DNA from: Apoda limacodes
Taxonomy: Eukaryota > Arthropoda > Insecta > Lepidoptera > Limacodidae
Length of the DNA: 64,000 nt
NCBI GenBank assembly: GCA_946406115.1
Contig: OX291543.1
Location: 5,644,501-5,708,500 of the forward strand
Direction: 5' to 3'
The notes beneath the pieces are model-generated. The model did no database searches and was not told where the DNA came from. It saw only the letters and a list, made by a program, of their open reading frames with translations. The position numbers were made by a program, and so were the translations under genes. Positions 32,376 through 43,070 of the stretch are shown piece after piece (the stretch's first letter is position 1; every line of letters starts with the position of its first letter).

Positions 32376-32435
32376 CCGCTTACCATCAGGCGGGCCGTAA
32401 GCTTGTTTGCCACCTTAGTGGTATAAAAAAAAAAC

Positions 32436-33377
32436 AAAAAACCCCATTAGGAAAATAATTTTATTCTTTCTTATATAACTTAACATTAACCTTCAATGGA
32501 TTTGAGAAACATTTAAAGGTAAGTGCGTCTATAGATGCAGTTTGTGCAGCCTCGTAGCGGTGATGACAACGTATAATAACGTAAGTATTTAAAACGTTTT
32601 TTTACAGAGATATGTCTATCTGTGTTTGAAGCAAATAAAGAAGAATCTAAATCTGTGTAGTCCAGAAAGCTTAATTCAATAATACTAACGCGTGAATGTT
32701 AATATTCTAAGATTTTTAATGTCATACAAATTATAATCATATACCTTATTTAAAATTCATACCCCAATTACGTCTTGAACCTATTTATTTGCCGTAAAAA
32801 ATTTTACGTTTTTTCCGTAAAGTAAATTTGCACAAAACTTTACATAGATCTGGCATAGGTTTAATAACTATATGTATACAGTGCTGTTCCAGAGTAATTT
32901 CCACCCGCGAACGATCTGTGCCTTGTAGCGTGCTCCATACAAACGAATTTCCCACTTGTTTTTGACATATACCGATCAAGAATAAAAAAAGATTTTACTA
33001 AATTTTTTACTTCATCTTATTTGAAACTATGCTATATAAAACTATAATCATGTATAACTTTTAAACTTAATAATTAAAAATAATACTGGCACTTTGCAGA
33101 CCTAGATATTTCTTTCTAGAACGTCTTCAAAATTTGTGTGCTAGTGCGAAATAAACCTTTTAAATTACTAAGGTTATTGTATGTTCTTCCTGTTATAAAA
33201 GTACTATTTATTCATTTGATTAATATCCATTATACATACTTAGTTAGTAATCTTATAAATTAAATAATAGTTTTCTTTACTTTAAGTTACCTTGAATAGT
33301 TGCTATCCTTTAAACAGCAAACAATTTGCAGGCATGACCTCATTTTAAATGACCTTAAAGAAATAACTTAAAACGAT
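32436..33377. other. No gene recognised
   Basis: AT-rich sequence without a supported frame. The short minus frame at 32979-32785 has no family features. Confidence 0.5.
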
Positions 33378-33806
33378 TGTAGCATAAAACCTTTGTAGAG
33401 GTGGGAGCCGACCTCCACAATGCTTTACTTATAATTTTTACTTGCATCTCTCATCTTTAGATTCTGGGCGCCAATTATCACGTCGGGTTCGGACTCCTTG
33501 TCTCCCGAACCCACGACATCTTGATATATATTTAATAAAAGATTCTTGTAGGAAGGCTCTTCCAATTTTATTGGTAAATAAAGATTAGGTTGACGGGGTC
33601 AAAAATTGATCTACAAAAAAAATAGAATCTAAACAATGATGTTAGTTCTCAAAAATCGTAAAACTAAACTAACTTAAAACAAACCAGAGTCGGTATTCCT
33701 ATTGCAAAATAATTTTGAATTTGAAAATTAGGTCAAAATGCAAGTAAAAATTAAAAGTAAAGCATGTAGAGGTCGTCTCCCACCTCTACAAAGGTGTTAT
33801 GCTACA
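33378..33806. mobile_element. 429-bp MITE with about 75-bp inverted repeats
   Basis: The left arm from 33378 (TGTAGCATAAAACCTTTGTA, GAGGTGGGAGCCGACCTCCA) matches the reverse complement of the right arm ending at 33806 (CACCTCTACAAAGGTGTTAT then GCTACA). Both arms continue inward through CTTTACTT and TTTTTACTTGCAT. There is no transposase and no obvious target duplication. The superfamily is unknown. Confidence 0.7.
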
Positions 33807-33869
33807 CTATAGCCCATATTAGTTTGACAGCTAGACATAGAAAATGAAGGTTTTGATAAGATTCACTTT

Positions 33870-34046
33870 TATCAAGAAACTACTAGCCTACGATCAATAT
33901 TTTCCGAGATATAGCTCTTTGTAGTTTGACAGCTGTCATCTGTACTAAAGATCTTGATGAGATCTATTATTTTTGTAATAAAACCACTAGCCTACGATCA
34001 TTATTTTCGGAGATATAGCTCTTTGTAGTTTGACAGCTGTCATCTT
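33870..34046. repeat. Two-copy direct repeat
   Basis: CTACTAGCCTACGATCAATA through GTTTGACAGCTGTCATCTGT at 33878-33942 is repeated at 33986-34048 with a few changes (CCACTAGCCTACGATCATTA). The spacing is about 107 bp. A third, weaker TAGTTTGACAGCTAGACAT lies at 33811-33834, so the unit may once have been longer. Confidence 0.6.
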
Positions 34047-34229
34047 TTTGTTTGAACTGCTGGCATATATCACCTAAAACATCACGCCACCTTCGAATAC
34101 CACCGCCACCATGTAGACGTGACGAACATAGGTTTAGGTTTTTATCGTTGTTTTCATTATATCTAAACTTGACCACTCTGGACAAAATTAATTCACTTGA
34201 CGGATCTGGACTTGGCGAATGTGGCTTAA

Positions 34230-35390
34230 GTCAGGAAGATAGCATTCGATTTAGCTGAAAAGTTCTGTACCAAACACTTCAATAAACAAAAATCATTGCT
34301 GGCTCAGTCGAAGGTTTTCGAGAGAGAAATCTAGAAATTACAATAAGTGCACCAGAAGCTACAAATGAAGTGAGAGCTGCTACATTTAATAAAGTCCAAG
34401 TTAAAAAAAAATAAGTCGTTCTAGAGGCTGTAATTGAAAAACACCATTTTGGGCCAGATTAAGTGTACAACGCCGATGAAACGGGTGTAAATACAGTCCC
34501 GAAACAAAAAAAAAAAAGGCAATGATGGCCCGTAAACAATTTGGTCGTAGTGCCGAACGTGGTTTTAACATAACGGTAACTTAACTTTTCAAGTGACGAG
34601 AATAATCCCGTTTGATCTTAATCATTACATGGAGGAAAATTTTCTTCCATCACAAGTAACTGAAGCACCACAACCAACAAGGAACGAGTTTTTTTCCGAA
34701 ATGAATGTTGAGACCAATATTGAAAATATCATCACTGACTGTAATCGCAACAAACACAGCAGATTTCATAAAATACAAATGAAGTTACGGATCCTTTGCT
34801 ACCAACAAACGTCTTGGAACAAGTAGAATGTTAACCAGTCAATTTACAGACTACCGAACCTTCCCAGTAATTAAAAATTCTGGAACATATCAGTCAGCCT
34901 TCAGCAGTCAACGTATAGAACACTGAGCCCCCAATACCAGCGAACATCCTAGAACAAATAAGTCAGCCTTCAACATGTATTGCTGCAGATGTCTCCCAAG
35001 CCTATATCTACAAGAGTGTCTAAGAAGTCTAAGAAGAACTAAAAAAAATAGGATCAATTTTTACGAACCAAAAAGAAGCTGAGGGGCAAGAAAAAAGCTG
35101 CTCTGACTGCTTCTAAAATAATAAAAAAGAAAAAGATCGAGAAGAGATTCGTGAAAAAGATCGAAAAAAGCAAAAAGAAAGTTAAGGTAAATAAAAAAGC
35201 TAATTCTTCTAACAGTGACTCTGACAAAAATAGTACCAACGCTATGTGTATTTACTGTTACGGAAGAATTCTGGAGTCCATATCTAATGAAGGGAGGATT
35301 CAACGCCAAATTTGCAAAGAATGGGCATATAACGTTTGTGCTGATGTCGATGACGAAGACAAATTCAAAGTTTATCCCGATTGTGAATAA
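34230..35390 (+). pseudogene. Internally deleted pogo-like transposase (element F)
   Basis: On the + strand, 34300-34440 encodes a CENP-B HTH region in broken frames (SAPEATNEVRAATFNKVQV). VYNADETGVNTV (first catalytic Asp) follows at about 34460-34495, then ARKQFGRSAERG near 34530-34562. The DDE centre, with the second and third Asp, is deleted. Sequence resumes in a linker (34593-34826, HYMEENFLPSQVTEAPQPT) and ends with a Lys-rich run and a degenerate finger at 35248-35387 (CIYCYG, RQICKEWAYNVCADV, YPDCE), in which the His is Asn. The layout matches elements C and D, but this is the only + strand copy. Element ends were not found. Confidence 0.7.
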
Positions 35391-35749
35391 TTCATTCTCT
35401 TTTTTGTTTTCTATATATTTGATACAATATGTGCAAAACTTTACAGTAATAAAGCTTTTATAATCAATTGATTGAATTTGTTTTCTTCTACATATTCTAC
35501 ATTAATCTTACATATAGGGTACATAGCAGGAATGCACGTGGACCTTTGTGTCCCACACGTTGGGGTACAGAAGTCCAAATACCGTTTTTGAAGTTCGTCA
35601 TTTTGTATTTAATACCAATGAAATAATGGTTAAATCAAATTAATTTACGTCAACTGTAGTCAACATACTACCATTTTACAAAATTCAGTTGAAGTAGTAC
35701 CACTACATCTAACTATATTTCTCCAGAATAGTTAAGCGAACCCGGAGCA

Positions 35750-36850
35750 GAAGAGTTTAAGAGGCACACCCCCTCTCTCCCGTAATAAAAAATCTGTTTC
35801 TTGCGTAGCAGAAAGAGAGAAGAGGGGACAATATTTACAAGCTATCTGATGAAAAGTTGACATAGATTACGGACTATATCAATAGTTTCCCGAAATATGC
35901 AAGTCACTATGGAGAAAGTCCTAGGCCTAGACCGTTAAGGAAAAAATCTTTTGAACTTTTTAAAGCAAAATGCGAGTCATAAGGAAAACCAAAAGTGAAA
36001 AAGAGTGTTTACGTCAAAACATTTACAACCAAGTTTAATTTACACTTATTTTCCTAAGGCAGATGACTTGTAAAACCTTTGATATGATCTCAAAAAAGCC
36101 AAAGAAGATCTAGAAAAATGAATAGCTATAAGAGTGCAAAAATTTGAGCATATTAAACTTGCAGACTAAGTACGTAACATATTACACGACTGAAAAGGTA
36201 AAATTAAAACTAATCTTTACTAGTAGCTACTTTTGACCGAACGAACCCTGCCTAATCCTTATGTGAACACGGGAGAGTTTTATTGTTTATGACAATTGCA
36301 AATTATTAACTTTGGAATTCAAGGCAGGGGGAAAAGTTGTTATGAATATGTGGCCAGACCATTGTCGGCCAGAGGCTTTCAAGAAATTATGAATAGAATA
36401 GAATAGTATAATCTAATCAAAACAGAAACTGGAATGTTTTGCATTTTACAATGTTTCTGGTTAATAATCGCCATATCTAGAAACGATCACCATACACTAT
36501 CTTGTTAGTAGCCAAAGTTACCTGCCTAACGACACAAACTACTCTTTCATAAGTTGAGAATAAAAAAGAAGACTGATATCTATACACCAGAAGATTAGAT
36601 AAAGCTCGTCCGTGCCCGCAGAAAGCAAAAACACTTTGCAGAGTGAGATATAAGAAATAAATTTCTTGATTTTGAAAGCCTCACAGGACTTTTCAAAGAA
36701 GGCGCATACATTTCCAAGATCTGAAACTAAATGATATGGATATCGAAACTTTTTTTAAACCTGAAGAATTATATACGGGAAAAAGCCTCCAAAACCAGAA
36801 TCAAAAAGGAAACGCGTTACGCGTTGCTTTTAGAAATATATGGACTTTTT
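35750..36850 (+). pseudogene. Degenerate uncharacterised multicopy insect family
   Basis: In broken + frames I read TDYINSFPKYASHYGES, RPRPLRKKSFELFKAKCES, VKTFTTKFNLHLFS, then LVATFDRTNPA with TREFYC and LQIINFGIQG. Toward the end comes KKKTDIYTPEDWIKLVRA-like sequence with KQKHFAE and KFLDFESLTGL. I recall these blocks, in this order, from large uncharacterised proteins repeated many times in insect genomes (SFPxxxSHY; FNLxFxxPK; FDLxxxLPxPxxxTG), which probably carry an RNase H-like nuclease fold. Stops occur about every 20-60 codons. Both the family and its transposon nature are from memory and unverified. Confidence 0.45.
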
Positions 36851-37817
36851 ATTATTATTTCTTAAGTTAAATATACTTCTATTGAGTTTTAAATAAAAAT
36901 GGAACAAGTTTTATCAATATGTTATATTTAGTAAAGCAAATATTGATATTTTTACAAAAAACAAATACTTAGACCACTATGGCAGTACAAAAAATTTAAA
37001 AATATGATTATTAACAATGTAGGTAGTTGTAAGGGAAAAAAACTTTTTTTTTTATTCAAATTCAATCAATCAAAACGAACACAGTCTAATAATAATGTAA
37101 CACCGAAAAACTTGGCTTGTTAGGAAAGAACATTGCTAAGAAACATTGGTAACGAATCATAGATCTACATCTGTAATATATATAGAACGGGCAACAAATA
37201 ATTCTACATATTTAGTAAGGGAGTTCCATTTGCTACTTCGTAGCAGAAATTGTTAGCGGTTTGCGTTTTCAGCTTTTGGTTCAAAATTCATAGCAAAATC
37301 TAATGTTGACTTTTAGCGTTTCGTCTGAGTAATTTTGCTACCAAAAACTCATGTCGGGAGGTAGGTATTTTGCGCTAGTTTTTGACAGTTGTCAAATGTT
37401 AAAGAAAACCCTGTGAGAAAAATAGTCATAACGTTGTTTTTTTTTTGAGGAAAGTTTATTTTTGAATTATGAACTCTATTGTTATTATTTACAAAAAAAC
37501 AAAATAAAATACTCAAATATATACAAAGACGGAACTTAAAAAAATACGCGCAACGCGTTTCGTTTAAACAATAATAGCGCCGCTGAAATTATCAGATGTG
37601 CTGAGACAGAACGGGTAGTTAAATAATAATAAATATTTTTTGACAATATACACAGCGTCGTCTGGCCCCGAAGTAAGCAAAGCTTGTGATATGGATACCA
37701 GACAACAGATACAAATACATAACAATTACTTTTTTTTTTGTATAACATACATATCATACATCAATACACCCAGACTCAAGACAAACACAAATGTGGCCCA
37801 CGTCTATAGCATCCGGA
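36851..37817. other. Non-coding, with an RTE-like 3' tail at 37640-37740
   Basis: 36851-37630 is AT-rich without a gene. 37646-37700 (CACAGCGTCGTCTGGCCCCG, AAGTAAGCAAAGCTTGTGAT) closely matches the reverse complement of 48045-48115, which sits inside an RTE-type LINE. I regard both as 3' tails of a second non-LTR family. Confidence 0.5.
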
Positions 37818-38330
37818 TTACATTAAATTTTCCTTCATAACATTCGATTGTCTGGCTTGATTTGGATGATACACATAATTAGACCCTTGTTGAGTCTGCG
37901 CAGGGTACAGTAGTTTGCCTGAATTGTACTTTTTATTATGACTATTTTGATTTTCAACCCTCTGACTATAAAACTGACCATGTTGATTTTGAGACTTCTG
38001 ATACACATTACTACTTGGACTTCTAGTTTCTTAATGTTTTATTTTATATATTGCACGAGCTAAAGACTCTCTTAACTGTGACAACTGTGATTGTATCGCT
38101 TCCTCTTGACTAACAATGTCTTTTACTTGTTGAAATGATGGATTTTCACAGATAACAAATTTCTACGTGTAGACTCATCTCTTATGCTGCAAATCGCTTG
38201 CGATGCACAAGCTTGATCATGAAAGGAATTTACATTTTGAAGCCCAGTTTTGAATTACATTAATGTATTCGCTGACTCACTCCCCTTCGCGTTGAAATCT
38301 ATGAAATACACCATGTAAGGGACATCATGA
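37818..38330 (-). pseudogene. Gag-like fragment of an LTR retrotransposon
   Basis: On the minus strand, from about 38320, broken frames encode REGEVSEYINVIQNWASKCK, CENPSFQQVKDIVSQEEAIQ and SQLSQLRESLARAIYK. A Gln/Asn/Ser-rich tail follows (37818-38006, SQNQHGQFYSQRVENQNSHN). The EYI-x(7)-A-x-KC pattern followed by ...QVKDIVSQEEA is typical of Ty3/gypsy gag proteins just before the nucleocapsid. No zinc knuckle is visible in what remains. Assignment to an LTR element is likely, but the family is unresolved. Confidence 0.45.
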
Positions 38331-38582
38331 CAAAAACTTTGGCAAAAAATAGCATTTTCATTTAAAAAAAAAATTACAAAAAAGATTATCTCGGAAATGG
38401 TAAATTATAGTTTTTGCCATTTTTGTATCGTGTGAAAGCGCGCAATGTATTGCAAACGTTTCTACTTCACCACGTCATAGTAGGTAGGTATAAAAAAATA
38501 ACGTGCGCGCGGACACAGAATGATCGATGCCTACTGCTTTATCTTTACCGCGGTGTGAGCTTGTGCCTATTTTGTCACTGAC

Positions 38583-41500
38583 CTTTTTTTTTTTTTTTTT
38601 TAATACCACTAAGGTGGCAAACAAGCTTACGGTCCGCCTGATGGTAAGCAGTCACCGTAGCCTATGAACGCTTGTAACACCAGGGGTATCCTTTGCGCGT
38701 TGCCGACCCTTCAGAAATCTAATAACTTCTTTCTTGAAGAACTCCATACTGTAGTCCTTGCAGAAAACCGAGTTTAGAATTGTCAACAATTCTCACAGCC
38801 CGTTGTTGAACCGAGTCAAAAGTGCCAAGCTGATATCCGGGTAAACCCGCCCAGAGATGGCAGCAGTACTCCATACGGGGCCGAACTTGCGACTTGTAAA
38901 GCAACAACCTCTGCCCCGACGTGAAGTACTGCCTCGCTCTGTTGAGTACACCAAGTTTTTTGGACGCCAGCTTTACCTTGTCCTGCAGGTGATCTCGGAA
39001 CTGAACATCGCTGGAGATGTTTACACCAAGAATCCCAATACTCTTGGAGATGAAGAGGGGAGTGTTCTGGAATTGGGTTTTCTTGAATTGGGTTTTCTTA
39101 GCGGTGAACGCGCAGACTAAATCACAGAATCGGTCTAAGTTTTTTCGTCCCCATTCAGAGGCCTTACACAGAGAGGTCTCGATTTGACACAAGTTCACCG
39201 CGCTTTTCCTCCACAACGGAACGAGGGATGTTTGCACCACCCGTGTAAAAAGCGTCTCCAGTACTGTTGTCTGCATAGCAATGCATGTTGTTGATGTCCA
39301 AGATGTCATTAATATGCAGTAGATAAAGCGTAGGAGACAGCACAGAGCCTTGCGGGACACCAGCACTAATGTCCATGCTATCAGAGCAACTACTGCCAAC
39401 TACGGTTCGTATGCATCTGCCGGACAAAAAGCTAGCCACCCATTTGCAAAAACCCTCGGGCACTCCGTAAGATGGCAACTTCGATAGAAGAGCCCGCTGC
39501 CAGACACGATCGAACGCCTTCGCTATGTCCAAGCTACATGCCAATGCCTCCCCCTCACTCTCAATGTCTAGCGCTTATCGGTGTGTGAGATACACTAGAA
39601 GGTCACCAGTAGAGCGACCGTGGCGAAAGCCACATTGACGGTCGCTGATCAGGTCATGTTTTTCTAGGTATCTTAGAAGCTGTTTGTTGATCACACGCTC
39701 CATCACCTTGGAGAGGAGAAAGGTAATAGCGATAGGCCTGTAATTCGATGAATCTGATCTATCGCCCTTTTTGAGCACCGGGTGCACATGCACTGTCTTC
39801 CATGAAGACGGGAATTACCTACTATGGTAGGAAAGCGCGAAGCGCGTGAGTACAGGACATAACTCTGGAGCACATTGCTTAAGCACCACTGCTGATATAC
39901 CGTCCGGCCCACTCGAATTATGAACGTCTAGAGAAAGCAACGCCCGCCGGACCCCCCGCTGTGTTATGGAAATTTCCGGTATGGTCTTACCGCACCACGG
40001 TATAGTAGGTGGTACAGCGCCTTCATCGTTAATTTTCGAGTTGGAGGCAAAGAAATTGCCTAAAAGATCGGCTTTCTATTTTGCACTATGGGCCAAGTCA
40101 CTATCAGTCTTTCGCAGTGGTGGTAAAGACGACTGGCAGAAGTTCCCCTCGGCAGCTTTAGCAAGCGACCAGAAAGCACAACTCCCAGAGGGATAGCTCG
40201 CAAGTCGCCCACCTATTTTGCCGATGAATTGGAATTTAGCTCTGACAGTTGCTTTCTTACTGAACCTAACTCAGAAATATTCGGATCCTTATTATTACGA
40301 GCCATGGTCCAAGCCTCATATGCAGTTTGCTTAAGAATTTTCGCTTCTCTGCAAGACCTATTAAACCACGGTCGTTTTTTGACACCGGCAGCTACTCGCG
40401 GATTAGGAATATAACATTGCATACCAGCGAGGATTGTCTCAGTGACTGCGGCTGCGCAGACGTCAGGATCTTAGCAGATCTGTCTCCACGGGTACGATGC
40501 ATAAAGTTCTCGCAATCCATTCCAGTCTGCCGACTTATAATGCCACACACGACGCCAATTAGTTGGCCCAGATGGATCAGGTTGTGTGCATGACATTTGA
40601 GTCCGAACGAGACAGTGGTCCGAGCACTAAGACGCGCATCCAATGAGACGGAGTATCTGTCCGGACGTGTAGTCAGCAGAAGGTCCTGTTAGAAACTTGT
40701 ATGGTCCTCTATATCTGGTAATCTCGTAGGAGAAAGTACCAGCTGAGAGAATCCATAGGTCAGAGCAAATTCATGAGCAGATATTCCTGCGTAGTGATTG
40801 GTTCGAGAACTAAGCCACTCACGATGGTGGGCGTTAAAGTCTCCCAAAATAACTAGTTCTGCTGTGGGATATTGCTCTAGAACTTTGGCAGTCGTCAAAC
40901 TCAGGTGCGTGAAGAGTCGAGTTGCGTCTGTGTTACCACTATGAGACCTGAATAGGCACGCATAGATACGAATGTGGCCGCCGTGATCTACGCTTACCCA
41001 AAATATCGACAGGTCCCTGAATTCAAGGCTATGAAGGCCGCGACAGCAGATATCCTCCCAGACGCACATACATTAACCGGCACGACTCACAAAATTGTGC
41101 TCGTGTTTGTATCCGGGATCATGAAGGTATGATGTATCGGCCGGGCAGGATATCTGTGTCTCCGTTAGAAAAAGAATGGTTGGCTACGCAGTCTCGAGAT
41201 GGTGGTGGACTGCATTAAGATTTGCGTGAATACTCCTGATGTTGCAAAAATCCACATGATATGTGGATTGAGCAGCCGCTGTAAAAACTCTTTTTCTTTT
41301 ATTTATGCTGGCCATTATTCATGAAAAAAGTTACTTAGACTAAGGATGAGGATTTACTGCATAGACAGCTAAGAAGACAAAAGATGCGGTACTAAGACTG
41401 CCGGAGCTCGACACAGATGATACGGTTGCTGACACGGCGGGCGGAAGGGCCCCTGATCCCCCTCTGTTGTAGTAGCGGCGTCCACTCCGGTCTCCTTCTC

Positions 41501-41930
41501 CGGCACGACTACTACTTCAGAGACTTAACACAGGGTGGCGGATCAGCTTCCCAGGGCGGAGATTAAGTGATCCCTGGGTCCGGGAACCCGTTCAACCTGC
41601 GGGCGGCCAGTGGTCAGCCGTTTCATCAGGTCTCCCTGACCGCCGTACCAGCACGCCGTGTCTACACCGCGCAATGACAGCAACGAGCACCGCCGGTTCT
41701 CCGCTGTCCGCGCAGCGAATCCACAAATAGCTCTGGCAACCTTACTCACCGCCAGGAATACAACACTACTCAATGTTAGTGTTATTATGGCCGCAGTTTT
41801 CTGTAAGGTGGAGGTACTTCCCCAGTTCGGGCCGCTCATTCGAGCAAGTACTTGCTATGCCCCGCTTTAATTGTTCGGGTGGCTTATTTGAGCGAGTACT
41901 TGCAGTGCTCACCTCTATCTCTATCCTGTC
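38583..41930 (-). mobile_element. Long minus-strand LINE copy
   Basis: Same family as 29625-32435, reversed. A poly(T) at 38587-38602 marks the 3' end, followed by the conserved tail (CTTACGGTCCGCCTGATGGT). Coding remains run up to about 41270, and a 5' region reaches about 41930 where the sequence becomes AT-rich. This copy extends further 5' than the + strand copy and includes the start of the endonuclease. Near the 5' edge, 41820-41920, a 45-bp motif is repeated (GAGCAAGTACTTGC and GAGCGAGTACTTGC), perhaps promoter repeats. Confidence 0.85.
38719..41290 (-). pseudogene. LINE ORF2 (endonuclease and RT), broken
   Basis: From right to left: HVDFCNIRSIHANLNAVHHH and LFLTETQI at about 41260-41140 (the N-terminal endonuclease block missing in the other copy), 41069-40689 with AELVILGDFNAHHREWL, 40422-40213 with KKRPWFNRSCREAKILK, and 39912-39575 with KKGDRSDSSNYRPIAIT. 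Next, 39544-39164 has LDIAKAFDRVWQRALL, SAGVPQGSVLSPTLYLLH and HCYADNST, with the second Asp of the YADD box changed to Asn. 39399-38719 ends in EYCCHLWAGLPGYQLGTFDS. About 270 nt between the IVDNSK segment and the YGVLQERS segment are deleted. Several frameshifts and the catalytic Asp to Asn change show it is dead. Confidence 0.85.
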
Positions 41931-43070
41931 AAATTGAATTTTAGATAATGAATTTTTATTATCGAATTGACGCTCATGAGTAGGTATGTACCTACTTCAA
42001 CGAATGATGAATTTAAAACAGTCATGTCAAATGTCAACTTGAACATGTTTGCGACGAGCTAGACGGGCTTTATCTACTCAATCGTAAGGTTAGATTTCGG
42101 CACTTTCCACCAGGCTGTCACGCAGGTCACACACGATGACGTTGTTGATATATCAAAGACAATTTTAGACTGTATGAATAAAAATAAAAATTAAACTACC
42201 TTATCGAATGGTGTATCGTTATTTATAGCGAATAAATATTGTATTTTTTTGTTAAATTATATGGGAAAACAAAGGAATGTGACCTGTGTGAACCACCAGT
42301 CATCATTTTTTACAAAATTTTTAAGAATTTCTTAACCTATTAATTTGTGAATTTAAAATTTGGTGATAATTTTTATTACTACGTTGGTACTAAAGTTTAC
42401 TAACAAATACCAATATATTGATAAATCAGATTTTTCCTTTGAAATTCCCTCATTTTTCCTGATACAACCAACTTGATTTTGCGGTCATTTTCGTAGCACA
42501 GAAGGAATTCACTCACCTTACTGCTTATGAATAAGTTTGCCATTTGAACGGCTTATATGTATTATATTTGGTATGGAACCTATAGGTACTACTACTTTAA
42601 GATAACTATGCATAAGTTCGATTGTTATTTTTTTTATGCTTAGGTTATAATTTTTCAATGGGTTTTGAATATGTAATAACTTTAATTTTTAACTTTCTTT
42701 TAATAGAAATCATTTCTGTTTCAAGTCGATTTAATATTATATACTTCACCATCTTTTTCTAGTAAAATGATCTGAGGTAAAATGTATCTAGCTATGATCA
42801 TATGTAGAGTCAATAGTCATTCGGATCATGTGTGCGCACTTTGGTAAATAAGGGTTCACCACGCATATAGAAAAGACTCTCAAGTAAAACATTTATAGAA
42901 ATGAAAAAATCGGTTTATCCAAACGCGAGATAATCGCGGACAAACACACATACATACAAACATTCGGATCAAACTGAGAACCTTTTTTTTGAAGTCAGTT
43001 AAAGGACAGTATATTTTTAATTTACTTCAAGTACTATTCAATCCTCCGTTCACACACATTATCGGGTATA
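41931..43070. other. AT-rich, no gene recognised
   Basis: No supported frame. 42900-42970 has CAAACGCGAGATAATCGCGG and AACTGAGAACCTTTTTTTTG, fragments of a dispersed insect repeat also seen (reverse sense) near 27330-27370. Confidence 0.5.

Larger units (their letters stand above)
29625..32435 (+). mobile_element. Longest LINE copy (APE endonuclease plus RT)
   Basis: A 5'-truncated non-LTR retrotransposon with an endonuclease frame, a reverse-transcriptase frame, a conserved 3' tail and a short A-rich end (GTGGTATAAAAAAAAAACAA). At least eight other fragments in this window share its tail or coding part. The order endonuclease, RT, poly(A) and the lack of an RNase H domain suggest a Jockey- or CR1-like clade. 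The clade is not fixed by eye. Confidence 0.9.
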
